A stretch of 64,000 nucleotides of DNA from assembly GCA_017656165.1 (NCBI GenBank), contig JACDOL010000003.1, forward strand, positions 1 to 64,000, in the 5' to 3' direction. This document shows, piece by piece, positions 21,453-30,213 of this stretch (the stretch's first letter is position 1; every line of letters begins with the position of its first letter). The stretch is from Desulfotomaculum sp. Its GTDB lineage: Bacteria > Bacillota > Desulfotomaculia > Desulfotomaculales > Desulfohalotomaculaceae. The notes below the pieces were generated by a model, which worked only from the letters and a program-made list of their open reading frames with translations, had not been told where the DNA came from and ran no database searches. The position numbers were made by a program, and so were the translations under genes.

Positions 21453-21482
21453 ATTTTAGCATTCTTTTATAAAAGTTGTCAA
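21453..21482 (-). promoter_or_regulatory. sigma-A promoter for the glycine T-box operon
   Basis: Minus strand TTGACA, 18-nt spacer, TAAAAT. Confidence 0.7.
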
Positions 21483-21511
21483 TATTTGCTTGGGAAACAC
21501 GATAACGTTAA

Positions 21512-21916
21512 TTATATTATGTTATTTTCTTTTTCACCATGTTCTATTTCCATGGTGTAGTCATTAGCCATGGCGGCAATGGCACCTACTGCACCAAGCA
21601 CAGCAAGCTCTGTACTGTAAAGTGCTCCCACCAGTCCTGCCACTCCCACCGTAGCCGGCAGATCCATAATGGTCTTGCCGTCCTTTTTTATTTTAATGCG
21701 TGTTTTTTGACCAGTTTCTAAAATATTTCTCAGCTGGCTTACAGCTTCTTTACTCCGCCCGTGAATTTTTTCTTTTAAATGAAGGCTGCTCTGTTCCAAT
21801 TTAATTAATGCCTGCACAACATCCCCTTCTGCTTCATCTAGGGCTTCCTTAGCCTCTTTATAGCTTACACCTAACCGGGCACGAAGCAAATCAATTTTTT
21901 CTAATTCACTATTCAT
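21512..21916 (-). CDS. DUF4342-like protein with UBA/TS-N-like N-terminus
   Basis: LLRARLGVSYKEAKEALDEAEGDVVQALIKLE followed by DLPATVGVAGLVGAL hydrophobic region. Confidence 0.75.
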   Translation of the reverse strand: MNSELEKIDLLRARLGVSYKEAKEALDEAEGDVVQALIKLEQSSLHLKEKIHGRSKEAVSQLRNILETGQKTRIKIKKDGKTIMDLPATVGVAGLVGALYSTELAVLGAVGAIAAMANDYTMEIEHGEKENNII

Positions 21917-21941
21917 ATTGTTACCCCCCCTAATATACCTA

Positions 21942-22721
21942 CTAATATTTACCCCGGTGAAGGGGAGCTTTATGCAAAACTTCCAAAAATTCCAGTGATT
22001 TAGCTCTTCTTTCCAGGTAATTCCTGGTGAGAGCTTTTAAAATCCTTTTTAACTCATTAAAAATTACCGGTTTAATCTTTATCTTTGCTAGATCCCCCGG
22101 CCTAGTAACCAGCAGCTGGTGCATTAATTTTATAGTTTGATAATTTATTTCCAAAGCCTGAGTATCGCTAGCGCGGCATCTCCCGCATACTGCTCCGCCA
22201 AGGTTAACACTAAATGCTATTTTACCCGTTAGCAGCTGACCACAGTTTACACAGCAGCCCAGCTCAGGCAGGTAACCCATTAACCCCAGCATTTTTAACT
22301 CAAACCCTGCAATAATCTGCTCCGCCTGGGACATATCCACAAAAGGCCGGTCCAGCCAGCCCAGTGTGGTCAGCAGCAGTATAAAGAGAGACTCATTTGA
22401 CTGGCCCTCTGGACTTAACCCATCTACCAGTTCACAAATATACAGGGCTAAAGTCATTTTTTCTAAATGGCTGCGCAGGTGAGGAAAAAAAGTTATGTTT
22501 TCGGACTGGCTGATAGAATCCAGTTCCTTTCCCCGGTATAAAAGAAGCCGTGAGTGACAAAAAGGTTGAACAGCCCCTCTCTTGCGGCTGGCAGCTTTAC
22601 TTACCCCATGGGCAACTACCCGCTGCTTACCATTTTCCCTGGAAAATATAGTTATTAATTTGTCTGCCTCACGCATATTTTTTAAGCGCAGTACAACAGC
22701 TTCCACCTTGTATAATTTCAA
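21942..22721 (-). CDS. recO: DNA repair protein RecO
   Basis: KVEAVVLRLKNMREADKLITIFSRENGK; CxxC...CGRC zinc site. Confidence 0.93.
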   Translation of the reverse strand: MKLYKVEAVVLRLKNMREADKLITIFSRENGKQRVVAHGVSKAASRKRGAVQPFCHSRLLLYRGKELDSISQSENITFFPHLRSHLEKMTLALYICELVDGLSPEGQSNESLFILLLTTLGWLDRPFVDMSQAEQIIAGFELKMLGLMGYLPELGCCVNCGQLLTGKIAFSVNLGGAVCGRCRASDTQALEINYQTIKLMHQLLVTRPGDLAKIKIKPVIFNELKRILKALTRNYLERRAKSLEFLEVLHKAPLHRGKY

Positions 22722-23064
22722 TATCTCTACCCCTTAACGGATTTATAATTTTCTATTATGTCTATATTTATAATAATTTCTTTTTAAAAAGGCAAATTAA
22801 TGGTGAGATTTCAGAAAGTACTAAATAAAACCTGCAAAAAGCCCTGGAAGGGGAACAAAAATCCAATCAAATGAAACGCAAAGCAGCAGTAAGAGGCTAA
22901 AGAAGACAATATTGACGCAGCTCTTTATTGTAAGAAGTATATATGGGATAAAAATAATAAAATTATGGAAAAAGTATATGAAAACACTTATATTAACTTC
23001 TATACGAAAAACTTGATTTAGGGTAAAATATAATGGATTTTTAAAATATGCAGGTGATTAGAAT

Positions 23065-23640
23065 ATGCAGAAAAAAAGTAAGCGGTTAGTTGTAGCCATT
23101 ACCGGTGCCAGCGGGGTAGTTTACGGTGCAGCCCTCATGGAACAACTAAACGAACTGGGTATAGAAACTCATTTAGTAATCAGCAGCTGGGCGAAACATA
23201 CCATTAAAGCAGAAATGGGTATTAATCACCAGCAGGTAAGAGAACTGGCCGATTACAGCTATTCTGAAGATAACATGGAGGCGCCAATTTCCAGCGGTTC
23301 ATTCCTTCATGACGGCATGATTATATGTCCCTGCAGTATGAAAACCTTATCTGCTATTGCCAGCGGATACGGTGATAATTTAATTACCCGAGCTGCAGAT
23401 GTTACTATTAAGGAAAAACGCAAACTGGTACTGGTACCCAGGGAAACTCCTCTTTCCCCCATTCATTTAGAAAACATGCTGAAATTAGCCCAGGTAGGTG
23501 TTATTATCATGCCCCCGGTAATTGGATTTTATCAGCATCCAAGTACTCTCCAAGAAGCGATTCTGCAGTTTACCGGCCGCATTCTTGATTTATTAAATAT
23601 TCCCAACAAACTGGTAAACCGCTGGGGTAGGGAGTCATAA
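23065..23640 (+). CDS. ubiX: UbiX-type flavin prenyltransferase
   Basis: RLVVAITGASGVVYGAALMEQL; PCSMKTLSAIASGYGDNLITRAADVTIKEKRKLVLVPRETPLSPIHLENM. Confidence 0.96.
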   Translation: MQKKSKRLVVAITGASGVVYGAALMEQLNELGIETHLVISSWAKHTIKAEMGINHQQVRELADYSYSEDNMEAPISSGSFLHDGMIICPCSMKTLSAIASGYGDNLITRAADVTIKEKRKLVLVPRETPLSPIHLENMLKLAQVGVIIMPPVIGFYQHPSTLQEAILQFTGRILDLLNIPNKLVNRWGRES

Positions 23641-23682
23641 AAAACCAGGTACAGCTTTTATAAAAACTGCACCTGGTTTTTT
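23639..23682. terminator. bidirectional terminator between ubiX and mgtE
   Basis: AAAAACCAGGTACAG...CTGCACCTGGTTTTTT. Confidence 0.8.
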
Positions 23683-23685
23683 AAA

Positions 23686-25038
23686 TTAGATAATTAATAA
23701 AGTAGCTAAGCCAAAGTAAATTACCATACTGGTAATGTCCATTAATGTAGCTATAAAAGGTCCTGATGCCAGTGCGGGGTCTACCCCAATGCGATTCATT
23801 ATTACTGGAACAAGACTGCCCAGTATTGTTGCTATTACAATTGAAATGGCCAGTGACAGCCCAACCACCAATCCAAGTATTAATGACTGCTGCCACACAT
23901 AAGCCATCACTGACAGCAGGAGTCCACAAACTATACCTATCAATATTCCTACCTGGGTTTCCTTCCAAACCACCGCTAATATTTTATTTCTATTCACTTC
24001 CCCGGTTGCCAGACCCCTTACTACTACTGTAAGGGACTGGGATGCTGCATTTCCTGGACCGCCGGCAAGGGCAGTAATGAAGAAAGCTAATGCAGTCATG
24101 TGTTCCAGTGTTTCAGAGAAATTTTGAATAACATTCCCCGCCAGCAATCCACCAAATAACAGACCAATTAACCAGGGGAGCCTTTTGCCCGCTCTAATCC
24201 AAAAGCTGCTTTCAATCTCCTGGCCTTCAGGTTCTATATTAGCCACCAGGCGCATCATGTCTTCTGTTGCTTCTTCTTCCATTACGTCCATTACATCGTC
24301 AAAGGTTACGATTCCTAAAAGCTGCATATTATCATTAACAACAGGTACAGCTAGAAAGTCATACTTGGACATCAGTTTAGCTACTTCTTCCTGGTCAGTA
24401 CGAACATTAACGCTAAAAACTTTCGTACGCATTATGTCTTCTATCAGTGCACTGGGGTCTGCAATAATTAGTTCCCTTAAAGAAATAACTCCAACCAGCT
24501 GTTCCCGGTCATTTGTTACATATACATAATAAACTGTCTCGGCATCAGGTGCTGTTTTGCGGAGTATATTAATAGCTTCAGCTACCGTTATATCCTGCTT
24601 TACGTCCACATATTCAGTGGCCATTAAGCCACCGGCGGTATCTACATCATAGTTTAAAAGTTCACGAATATCTTCTGCATCAGCAGCTTCCATTAAGCTT
24701 AATAAAATATCTTTTTGTTCTTCCGGCAGTTCACCCAAAAAGTCAGCCGCATCATCAGTAAACATCTGCCCCAGTATTTCGGCGGTACGTTTAGGCCCGA
24801 GTCCTTCCAGCAGTAATAGCACTTCTTCTTTGTCTAACTTAAATAATATATCTGAAGCCTTATCTTTATCCACCATGCGCATTATTTTTATGCGCTGGGG
24901 CAGTGGCAGGGTAGGAAGTAAATCAGCAATATCCACAGCATGCAGATCTCTCAAACACTGGCGAAGTTTACTTAGGGAATTCTGATGCAGGCACTCCAAA
25001 ATTTCCGATCTGTCTTCCCGTTTTAACACAATTGCCAC
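23686..25038 (-). CDS. mgtE: magnesium transporter MgtE
   Basis: HAVDIADLLPTLP, CBS pair, TALAFFITALAGGPGNAASQSLTVVVRGLATGE, PALASGPFIATLMDITSMVIYFGLA; GTG start with AAAGGAG. Confidence 0.97.
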   Translation of the reverse strand: MAIVLKREDRSEILECLHQNSLSKLRQCLRDLHAVDIADLLPTLPLPQRIKIMRMVDKDKASDILFKLDKEEVLLLLEGLGPKRTAEILGQMFTDDAADFLGELPEEQKDILLSLMEAADAEDIRELLNYDVDTAGGLMATEYVDVKQDITVAEAINILRKTAPDAETVYYVYVTNDREQLVGVISLRELIIADPSALIEDIMRTKVFSVNVRTDQEEVAKLMSKYDFLAVPVVNDNMQLLGIVTFDDVMDVMEEEATEDMMRLVANIEPEGQEIESSFWIRAGKRLPWLIGLLFGGLLAGNVIQNFSETLEHMTALAFFITALAGGPGNAASQSLTVVVRGLATGEVNRNKILAVVWKETQVGILIGIVCGLLLSVMAYVWQQSLILGLVVGLSLAISIVIATILGSLVPVIMNRIGVDPALASGPFIATLMDITSMVIYFGLATLLII

Positions 25039-25046
25039 TCCTTTCT

Positions 25047-25142
25047 TTACGGAGCGCCCATAATTACCCCCCAGTAAAGAGGTAAGAATAGACGCCCCTT
25101 AGTTATTTGTTTTTTTTGTAAGCCTCCCGGCTCAGCGTCCAT
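25047..25142 (-). CDS. 31-aa small ORF / candidate leader peptide upstream of mgtE (MDAEPGGLQKKQITKGRLFLPLYWGVIMGAP)
   Basis: AAGAGGAGGTAAGTAA-ATG gives strong SD and start; stop 8 nt before mgtE GTG; below the ORF-track length cut-off. 5' and 3' parts are complementary (GAGGUAAG...GGACGC / GCGUC...CUUACCUC). Confidence 0.65.
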   Translation of the reverse strand: MDAEPGGLQKKQITKGRLFLPLYWGVIMGAP

Positions 25143-25255
25143 TTACTTACCTCCTCTTAAAAAAATTACTGCCTTAATTTACTTTAGTTTTTTATATTTG
25201 GTGTATAACAGGGTGAACTAATTAAATTGCTACATACTGCAGCTAAAAATAATTA

Positions 25256-25283
25256 AGCCTTCGGCAAACGAAGGCTTTCATTC
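25256..25283. terminator. hairpin terminator
   Basis: AGCCTTCGGCAAACGAAGGCTTT. Confidence 0.6.
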
Positions 25284-25336
25284 ATTTATCACCCATAGGT
25301 AGATTACCAACAATTATGCCTGCTGTCAACCGATGG

Positions 25337-26242
25337 TTACTCTTTTAGCCCAAGATTTTTAAAATATTCCGGCCGATTTCGCCAATCCTTCTTTACTTTA
25401 ACCCACAGTTCTAAATACACCCGGGAACCAAGCAGGATTTCAATTTCCTGCCTAGCCTTCCTACCTATCTCCTTCAGCATTTTACCGTTTCTTCCTATTA
25501 GAATACCTTTTTGCGAGTCCCTCTCGGTATAAATTGTAGCGCTAACCACTACCAGGTCCTCTCTCTTTTTCTCCAGCAGATCAATTTCTACTGTCACCGA
25601 ATGCGGTACTTCTTCACTGGTTAAGTGCAGAACCTTTTCCCTAATTATTTCAGCCATAATGAAGCTTTCAGGCCGGTCAGTAACTACTCCTTCAGGATAA
25701 TACTGGGGTCCTTCCGGCAGGTAATCTATAATAACATCTACTAAGCGTTTAGTATTTTCTCCTTTTAAGGCAGATATAGGAATTAATTCTGCGAATGGAT
25801 ATAAGTTTTTATATTCTTCTAACAAAGGCAGCAGGTTCTTTTTATCATTAAGTAAATCTACCTTATTCAATATTAAAAACACTGGTGTTTTTAATCCCTG
25901 CATTTGTTCTAATATATACCTGTCCCCACGGCCGGGTGGAGCAGTAGCTTCAGTCATGAACAGCACCAGATCCACTTCCTGCAGGGTGCCGAAAGCTACT
26001 TCCACCAGGTGTTCTCCCAACTTATGCTTAGGCTTATGTATTCCCGGGGTGTCTAAAAAAACCACCTGGGCATCTTCCCTGGTTAAAACCGAATGTATTT
26101 TATGCCTGGTGGTTTGAGGTTTATCTGACATAATGGCAACTTTCTGCCCCACCAAGTGGTTCAGCAGTGTTGATTTGCCCACATTAGTTCGTCCAACCAT
26201 GGCAACAAATCCAGACTTATATGCCAAGGCGTTCACCTCCAA
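25337..26242 (-). CDS. era: GTPase Era
   Basis: GFVAMVGRTNVGKSTLLNHLVGQKVAIMSDKPQTTRHKI; DTPGIHKP; NKVD; C-terminal KH region. Confidence 0.98.
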   Translation of the reverse strand: MEVNALAYKSGFVAMVGRTNVGKSTLLNHLVGQKVAIMSDKPQTTRHKIHSVLTREDAQVVFLDTPGIHKPKHKLGEHLVEVAFGTLQEVDLVLFMTEATAPPGRGDRYILEQMQGLKTPVFLILNKVDLLNDKKNLLPLLEEYKNLYPFAELIPISALKGENTKRLVDVIIDYLPEGPQYYPEGVVTDRPESFIMAEIIREKVLHLTSEEVPHSVTVEIDLLEKKREDLVVVSATIYTERDSQKGILIGRNGKMLKEIGRKARQEIEILLGSRVYLELWVKVKKDWRNRPEYFKNLGLKE

Positions 26243-26254
26243 ATTTTTATCTTT

Positions 26255-26608
26255 TTATCGAAAAATTCTGGGCAGAAAAATTAGTCCTGCCACCACCAGA
26301 GAGTTAGCTGCTGCCACAATCACAGCACCAGCAGCAACATCTTTTGCCACCTTTGCTAACGGGTGGTAATCCCTGGTGTACATGTCAACCACAGTTTCAA
26401 CAGCTGTGTTTATTAGTTCCGCTGCCCAGACTAACGCCACTGCAAAGGCAACATGCAGCCATTCAGTAATTGAAATGTGAAACCCAAAACCCGCAGCTGT
26501 CACAGCAGCTGCTGCCAGTAGGTGAAAACGCATGTTCGGCTGTGTTTTTAAAGCATACAGTATACCTGATAAAGCATAAAATAATCTATAATGAAACTTT
26601 GCCAGCAT
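26255..26608 (-). CDS. dgkA: diacylglycerol/undecaprenol kinase
   Basis: NMRFHLLAAAAV, AAELINTAVETVVDMYTRDYHPLAKVAKDVAAGAVIV. Confidence 0.94.
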   Translation of the reverse strand: MLAKFHYRLFYALSGILYALKTQPNMRFHLLAAAAVTAAGFGFHISITEWLHVAFAVALVWAAELINTAVETVVDMYTRDYHPLAKVAKDVAAGAVIVAAANSLVVAGLIFLPRIFR

Positions 26609-26614
26609 AACCCT

Positions 26615-27073
26615 CTACCTACTTATCCCCAGTTCTGTTAGTATTCTTTCTTCCATCTGCCGCATTACCTGCGTATCCTCTTCACCCTGGTGATCGTATC
26701 CTAAAAGATGCAGAGCCCCATGTACCGACAAAAATGCTATTTCTCTTACCATGGAGTGCCCATACTCCCTGGCCTGGCTTTGAGCAGTTTGCAGTGAGAT
26801 AATAATGTCTCCCATCAACTGTCTAGAATCCTCTGCTTCAGGAATTTCTTCACCTTCTTCCATGGCAAAAGAAAGTACGTCGGTGGGTTTATCCACCCCC
26901 CTGTAAGTTCGGTTTAACTGGTGAATATAGGCATCATCCACAAAGACTAAACTGACCTCTGCCCCAGATCGTTCATGCAGGGCCAGTGCTTTTTCTATTA
27001 CTTTTTCTGCGGCATTTACCCACTCCTGCTGAAGCTCTATATTATCCTGCAGATTATTTACGAGGACCGGCAC
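26615..27073 (-). CDS. ybeY: endoribonuclease YbeY
   Basis: LNRTYRGVDKPTDVLSFAMEEGEE; HGALHLLGYDH zinc motif. Confidence 0.97.
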   Translation of the reverse strand: MPVLVNNLQDNIELQQEWVNAAEKVIEKALALHERSGAEVSLVFVDDAYIHQLNRTYRGVDKPTDVLSFAMEEGEEIPEAEDSRQLMGDIIISLQTAQSQAREYGHSMVREIAFLSVHGALHLLGYDHQGEEDTQVMRQMEERILTELGISR

Positions 27074-29207
27074 GATATGATTTTCTCCTTTCTATTTCTT
27101 GTTGTATGTCGGGATACTCTATTCGGTTGTGAAATACCCCTGACAGCACTTTTAAGAAGCTGTTAGCTATGGTGTCCAGGTCTTTTAATGTTAAGTCACA
27201 CTCGTCCAACTGCCCATCCATTAATTTCTGTTTGATTAACTTTCTTACTAGTCCCTCCACTTGACCAGAAGTGGGGTCCTGCATAGAACGAACTGCTGCT
27301 TCCACTGAATCGGCAAGCATTACAATGGCTGCCTCTCTAGTTTGCGGCTTAGGGCCGTCATACCGGAACTCTTCTTCTTTTACGGTGTCAGGATGCTGTC
27401 CCTCCAGGGCTTTATTGTAAAAATATTTAACCAGGCTTGTACCATGGTGCTGCTCAATAATGTCAATTACTCGCTGCGGCAGTTTGTATTCTTTGGCCAT
27501 ATCAACCCCATCTTTAACATGTGAGGTTAAAATCAATGTGGAAAGGGTTGGAGCAATTTTTTCATGTGGGTTATCAGCTGCCAGCTGGTTTTCTATAAAA
27601 AAATACGGCCTCTTTAACTTTCCTATATCATGATATAAAGCACCCACCCTAACCAGCAGGTGGTCACCCCCAACCGCTTCAGAAGCAGCCTCAGCAAGAT
27701 TGCCCACTATAATTGAATGGTGATAAGTCCCGGGTGCCTCGGTAAGAAGCTTACGAAGCAAGGGGTGGCTGGGATTTGAGAGTTCCAGTAATTTTACAGA
27801 TGACGTTATCCCAAAAGTCGACTCCAAATAGGGAAGTGCACCATTAGTTAATATCGAAGACAGCAGGCCGTTTATCAATCCCAGCAGTGCTGCCGATACC
27901 AGCAGCAAACGCCAGGGAGTTTCTTCAACTAATCCAACAGCAATAATAGCCAGAACTACTGCCAAGCCGGTATACAGCCCTGCCCGCGCCAAATCACCTC
28001 GCTGGCTCAGTTTGGAAACACTATACACCCCGGTGATGCCGCCCAAAAAGCCCACTACACTGAAATTTAATTGATTACCAGTCATTGACCCTACAAACAG
28101 GCTTATCACTGCCACCATCAATACTGCCAGGCGGTATTCAAGCAAAATTGCTATCAGCATTCCCGCTGCAGCCACCGGTGCCATATATCCAAATAACGCC
28201 CCAAACTCCGGCCACCTGGTTATTTCTATGGATACCAGTGCCTTAGTAACTGCAGATACAATAAACGTTATTATGCCCAGTAAATACAGCTGGCTTATGT
28301 TGTGATAAATTTCCCGGTTTTGCTGCCGAAGATAAAATAATACTGCTGACATTAATCCTGCTACTAAAAGAAATCTGCCGGCAAGAAACGTCCACGATCT
28401 TTTGGTATTAAGCAGCCCGAGAGCCTGCAGTTCTAAAATATCTTCCCGTGTTATAATTTGCCCTGCTTCTACAACCACTTGATTTACCTTAATCTGTACC
28501 CTGACAGGCTCCACTTTTTCCATTTCCTGCAGCCGTCTGGCCTCTGTTCTCGCCTGATCGTAATATCTGTTGGGGCGAAGATAATTTTGCACCAACTTAG
28601 TTGCAAACTGCTGAAAACTGGGGCTAAAATCAAGTTTCGTAATTTTAGCAATCAGTTCATCACTAGCCTTATCTAATTCTTCCCTTTCTATCCCCTTTAT
28701 CATCCTGTCTGCTACAAGCTCATTAACTTCATCCCTTACCTGCCTTAGGCTGTCAGGTGAAGCCACTGCTAGAGTATTTAGTGCTTCCTCCGAAAGTGTA
28801 AAGGGAATAATCTGCTTAATTTTGGCTACTTTTTCTTCCAGGCTTATTTTTTCATCCACTTGTATTAATGTTATTTTGTCCGTTAGATCAATAATTTCTT
28901 TCTGTACTTCTAATGTCACCTGGTCATCAGTAACGTATACTTTCTCGACCTTTTCGGCAGCCTGCTGCCTTAATTCAGCAGTTCTTATGGGGTCAATGTA
29001 TTCAACACTTCTTGGTGCTTTTATATCGTAAGGTGCAACATCCCCTTCTTTCAGATCAACCTTACCGCTGAAAAAGTCAAGAGAAAGCAACAATGTAAAA
29101 ATAAGCATAAAAAAGACAGCAGCACTTCCCCGGCGTACTTTCTGGTGCTTAAATACAATAGCAAACCCCTGCAGTAAAGTGCTACCGACTTTCTTAAAGG
29201 GAATCAT
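27054..29207 (-). CDS. 7TM HD-domain phosphohydrolase (PgpH family)
   Basis: N-terminal extracytoplasmic domain, TM region, HSIIVGNLAEAASEAVG...ALYHDIGKLKRP HD domain; start at MIPFKK after GGGGAG. Confidence 0.93.
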   Translation of the reverse strand: MIPFKKVGSTLLQGFAIVFKHQKVRRGSAAVFFMLIFTLLLSLDFFSGKVDLKEGDVAPYDIKAPRSVEYIDPIRTAELRQQAAEKVEKVYVTDDQVTLEVQKEIIDLTDKITLIQVDEKISLEEKVAKIKQIIPFTLSEEALNTLAVASPDSLRQVRDEVNELVADRMIKGIEREELDKASDELIAKITKLDFSPSFQQFATKLVQNYLRPNRYYDQARTEARRLQEMEKVEPVRVQIKVNQVVVEAGQIITREDILELQALGLLNTKRSWTFLAGRFLLVAGLMSAVLFYLRQQNREIYHNISQLYLLGIITFIVSAVTKALVSIEITRWPEFGALFGYMAPVAAAGMLIAILLEYRLAVLMVAVISLFVGSMTGNQLNFSVVGFLGGITGVYSVSKLSQRGDLARAGLYTGLAVVLAIIAVGLVEETPWRLLLVSAALLGLINGLLSSILTNGALPYLESTFGITSSVKLLELSNPSHPLLRKLLTEAPGTYHHSIIVGNLAEAASEAVGGDHLLVRVGALYHDIGKLKRPYFFIENQLAADNPHEKIAPTLSTLILTSHVKDGVDMAKEYKLPQRVIDIIEQHHGTSLVKYFYNKALEGQHPDTVKEEEFRYDGPKPQTREAAIVMLADSVEAAVRSMQDPTSGQVEGLVRKLIKQKLMDGQLDECDLTLKDLDTIANSFLKVLSGVFHNRIEYPDIQQEIERRKSYRAGPRK

Positions 29208-29211
29208 ATTT

Positions 29212-30189
29212 TCACTCCCCATCAGTTTCCGCCTGCTCTGCCAAGTCGTAGGCCTTTATTATCTCATGTACCAGCGGATGGCGCACAATGTCTGCCCCAG
29301 TCATATGGTAAAATACAAGCCCTTCAATATCAGACAGCTTATTTCTAGCATCTACTAATCCTGACTTTTGACCCTGAGGTAAATCTATCTGGGTTATATC
29401 GCCAGTTATAACTGCTTTTGACCCAAATCCCAGTCTAGTTAAAAACATTTTCATCTGTTCGGGGGTTGTATTCTGCGCTTCATCTAAAATAATAAAAGAA
29501 TCATCTAAGGTACGCCCACGCATATAGGCTAAAGGTGCAATTTCTATTATATTTCTTTCTAAATACTTTTGAGTAGTTTCAAACCCCAGTATATCATATA
29601 ATCCATCGTAAAGCGGGCGCAGGTACGGGTCTACTTTTTCTTGAAGATCCCCCGGTAAAAAGCCCAATTTTTCACCTGCTTCAACCGCCGGTCTTGTTAA
29701 AACCAAGCGGGATACAGTTTTATTGCGCAGAAAGGCAACAGCCGCAGCCACTGCCAAGTACGTTTTACCTGTACCAGCCGGTCCAATGCCAAATACAATG
29801 TCATTTTTTCTAATGGCATCGATATACTGCTTTTGTCCTTGTGTTTTGGGTTTTACCTGCTTTCCTCGTGCTGTAACTACCACAACGTCTCGGGCTAAGT
29901 CCACAAGCTTGTCGCCGATGCCGGACCGAACAACCTTTAAAGCATAATTTATATCATGAAGGGTAATGTGGTTCCCTCCCTGGGAATAATCCTTTAACTG
30001 TTTTATTACCTGCTCCGCCTCTCGAACAGAATCATGGTCACCGGTAATTACCAGTTTATCACCCCTGGCCAGCAGCCTTATATTTAGTAACTTTTCTATG
30101 TGCATAAGGTTTTCATCATGATGCCCAAATATTTCGGCTGCTTCCCGTATATCTTCGAGGGTAATCACTGCTTTTGCGCCTTGTTGCAA
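29212..30189 (-). CDS. phoH: PhoH family ATPase
   Basis: FGIGPAGTGKTYLAVAAAV; FIILDEAQNTTPEQMKMFLTRLG; VITGDITQIDLP. Confidence 0.97.
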   Translation of the reverse strand: MQQGAKAVITLEDIREAAEIFGHHDENLMHIEKLLNIRLLARGDKLVITGDHDSVREAEQVIKQLKDYSQGGNHITLHDINYALKVVRSGIGDKLVDLARDVVVVTARGKQVKPKTQGQKQYIDAIRKNDIVFGIGPAGTGKTYLAVAAAVAFLRNKTVSRLVLTRPAVEAGEKLGFLPGDLQEKVDPYLRPLYDGLYDILGFETTQKYLERNIIEIAPLAYMRGRTLDDSFIILDEAQNTTPEQMKMFLTRLGFGSKAVITGDITQIDLPQGQKSGLVDARNKLSDIEGLVFYHMTGADIVRHPLVHEIIKAYDLAEQAETDGE

Positions 30190-30213
30190 TATTTAAAATT
30201 ACCTCCTCTGTAA

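Noticed and set aside
22790-23025. Possible pseudogene before ubiX: a 40-odd codon open stretch (EDNIDAALYCKKYIWDKNNKIMEKVYENTYINFYTKNLI)
   Set aside because: No start codon or RBS, and no recognisable family; too weak to call.
25040-25165. M-box or GEMM riboswitch upstream of mgtE
   Set aside because: GGACGC...GCC and GAGGTAAG loosely recall GEMM/M-box pieces, but the conserved cores were not recognisable; the leader-ORF reading fits better.
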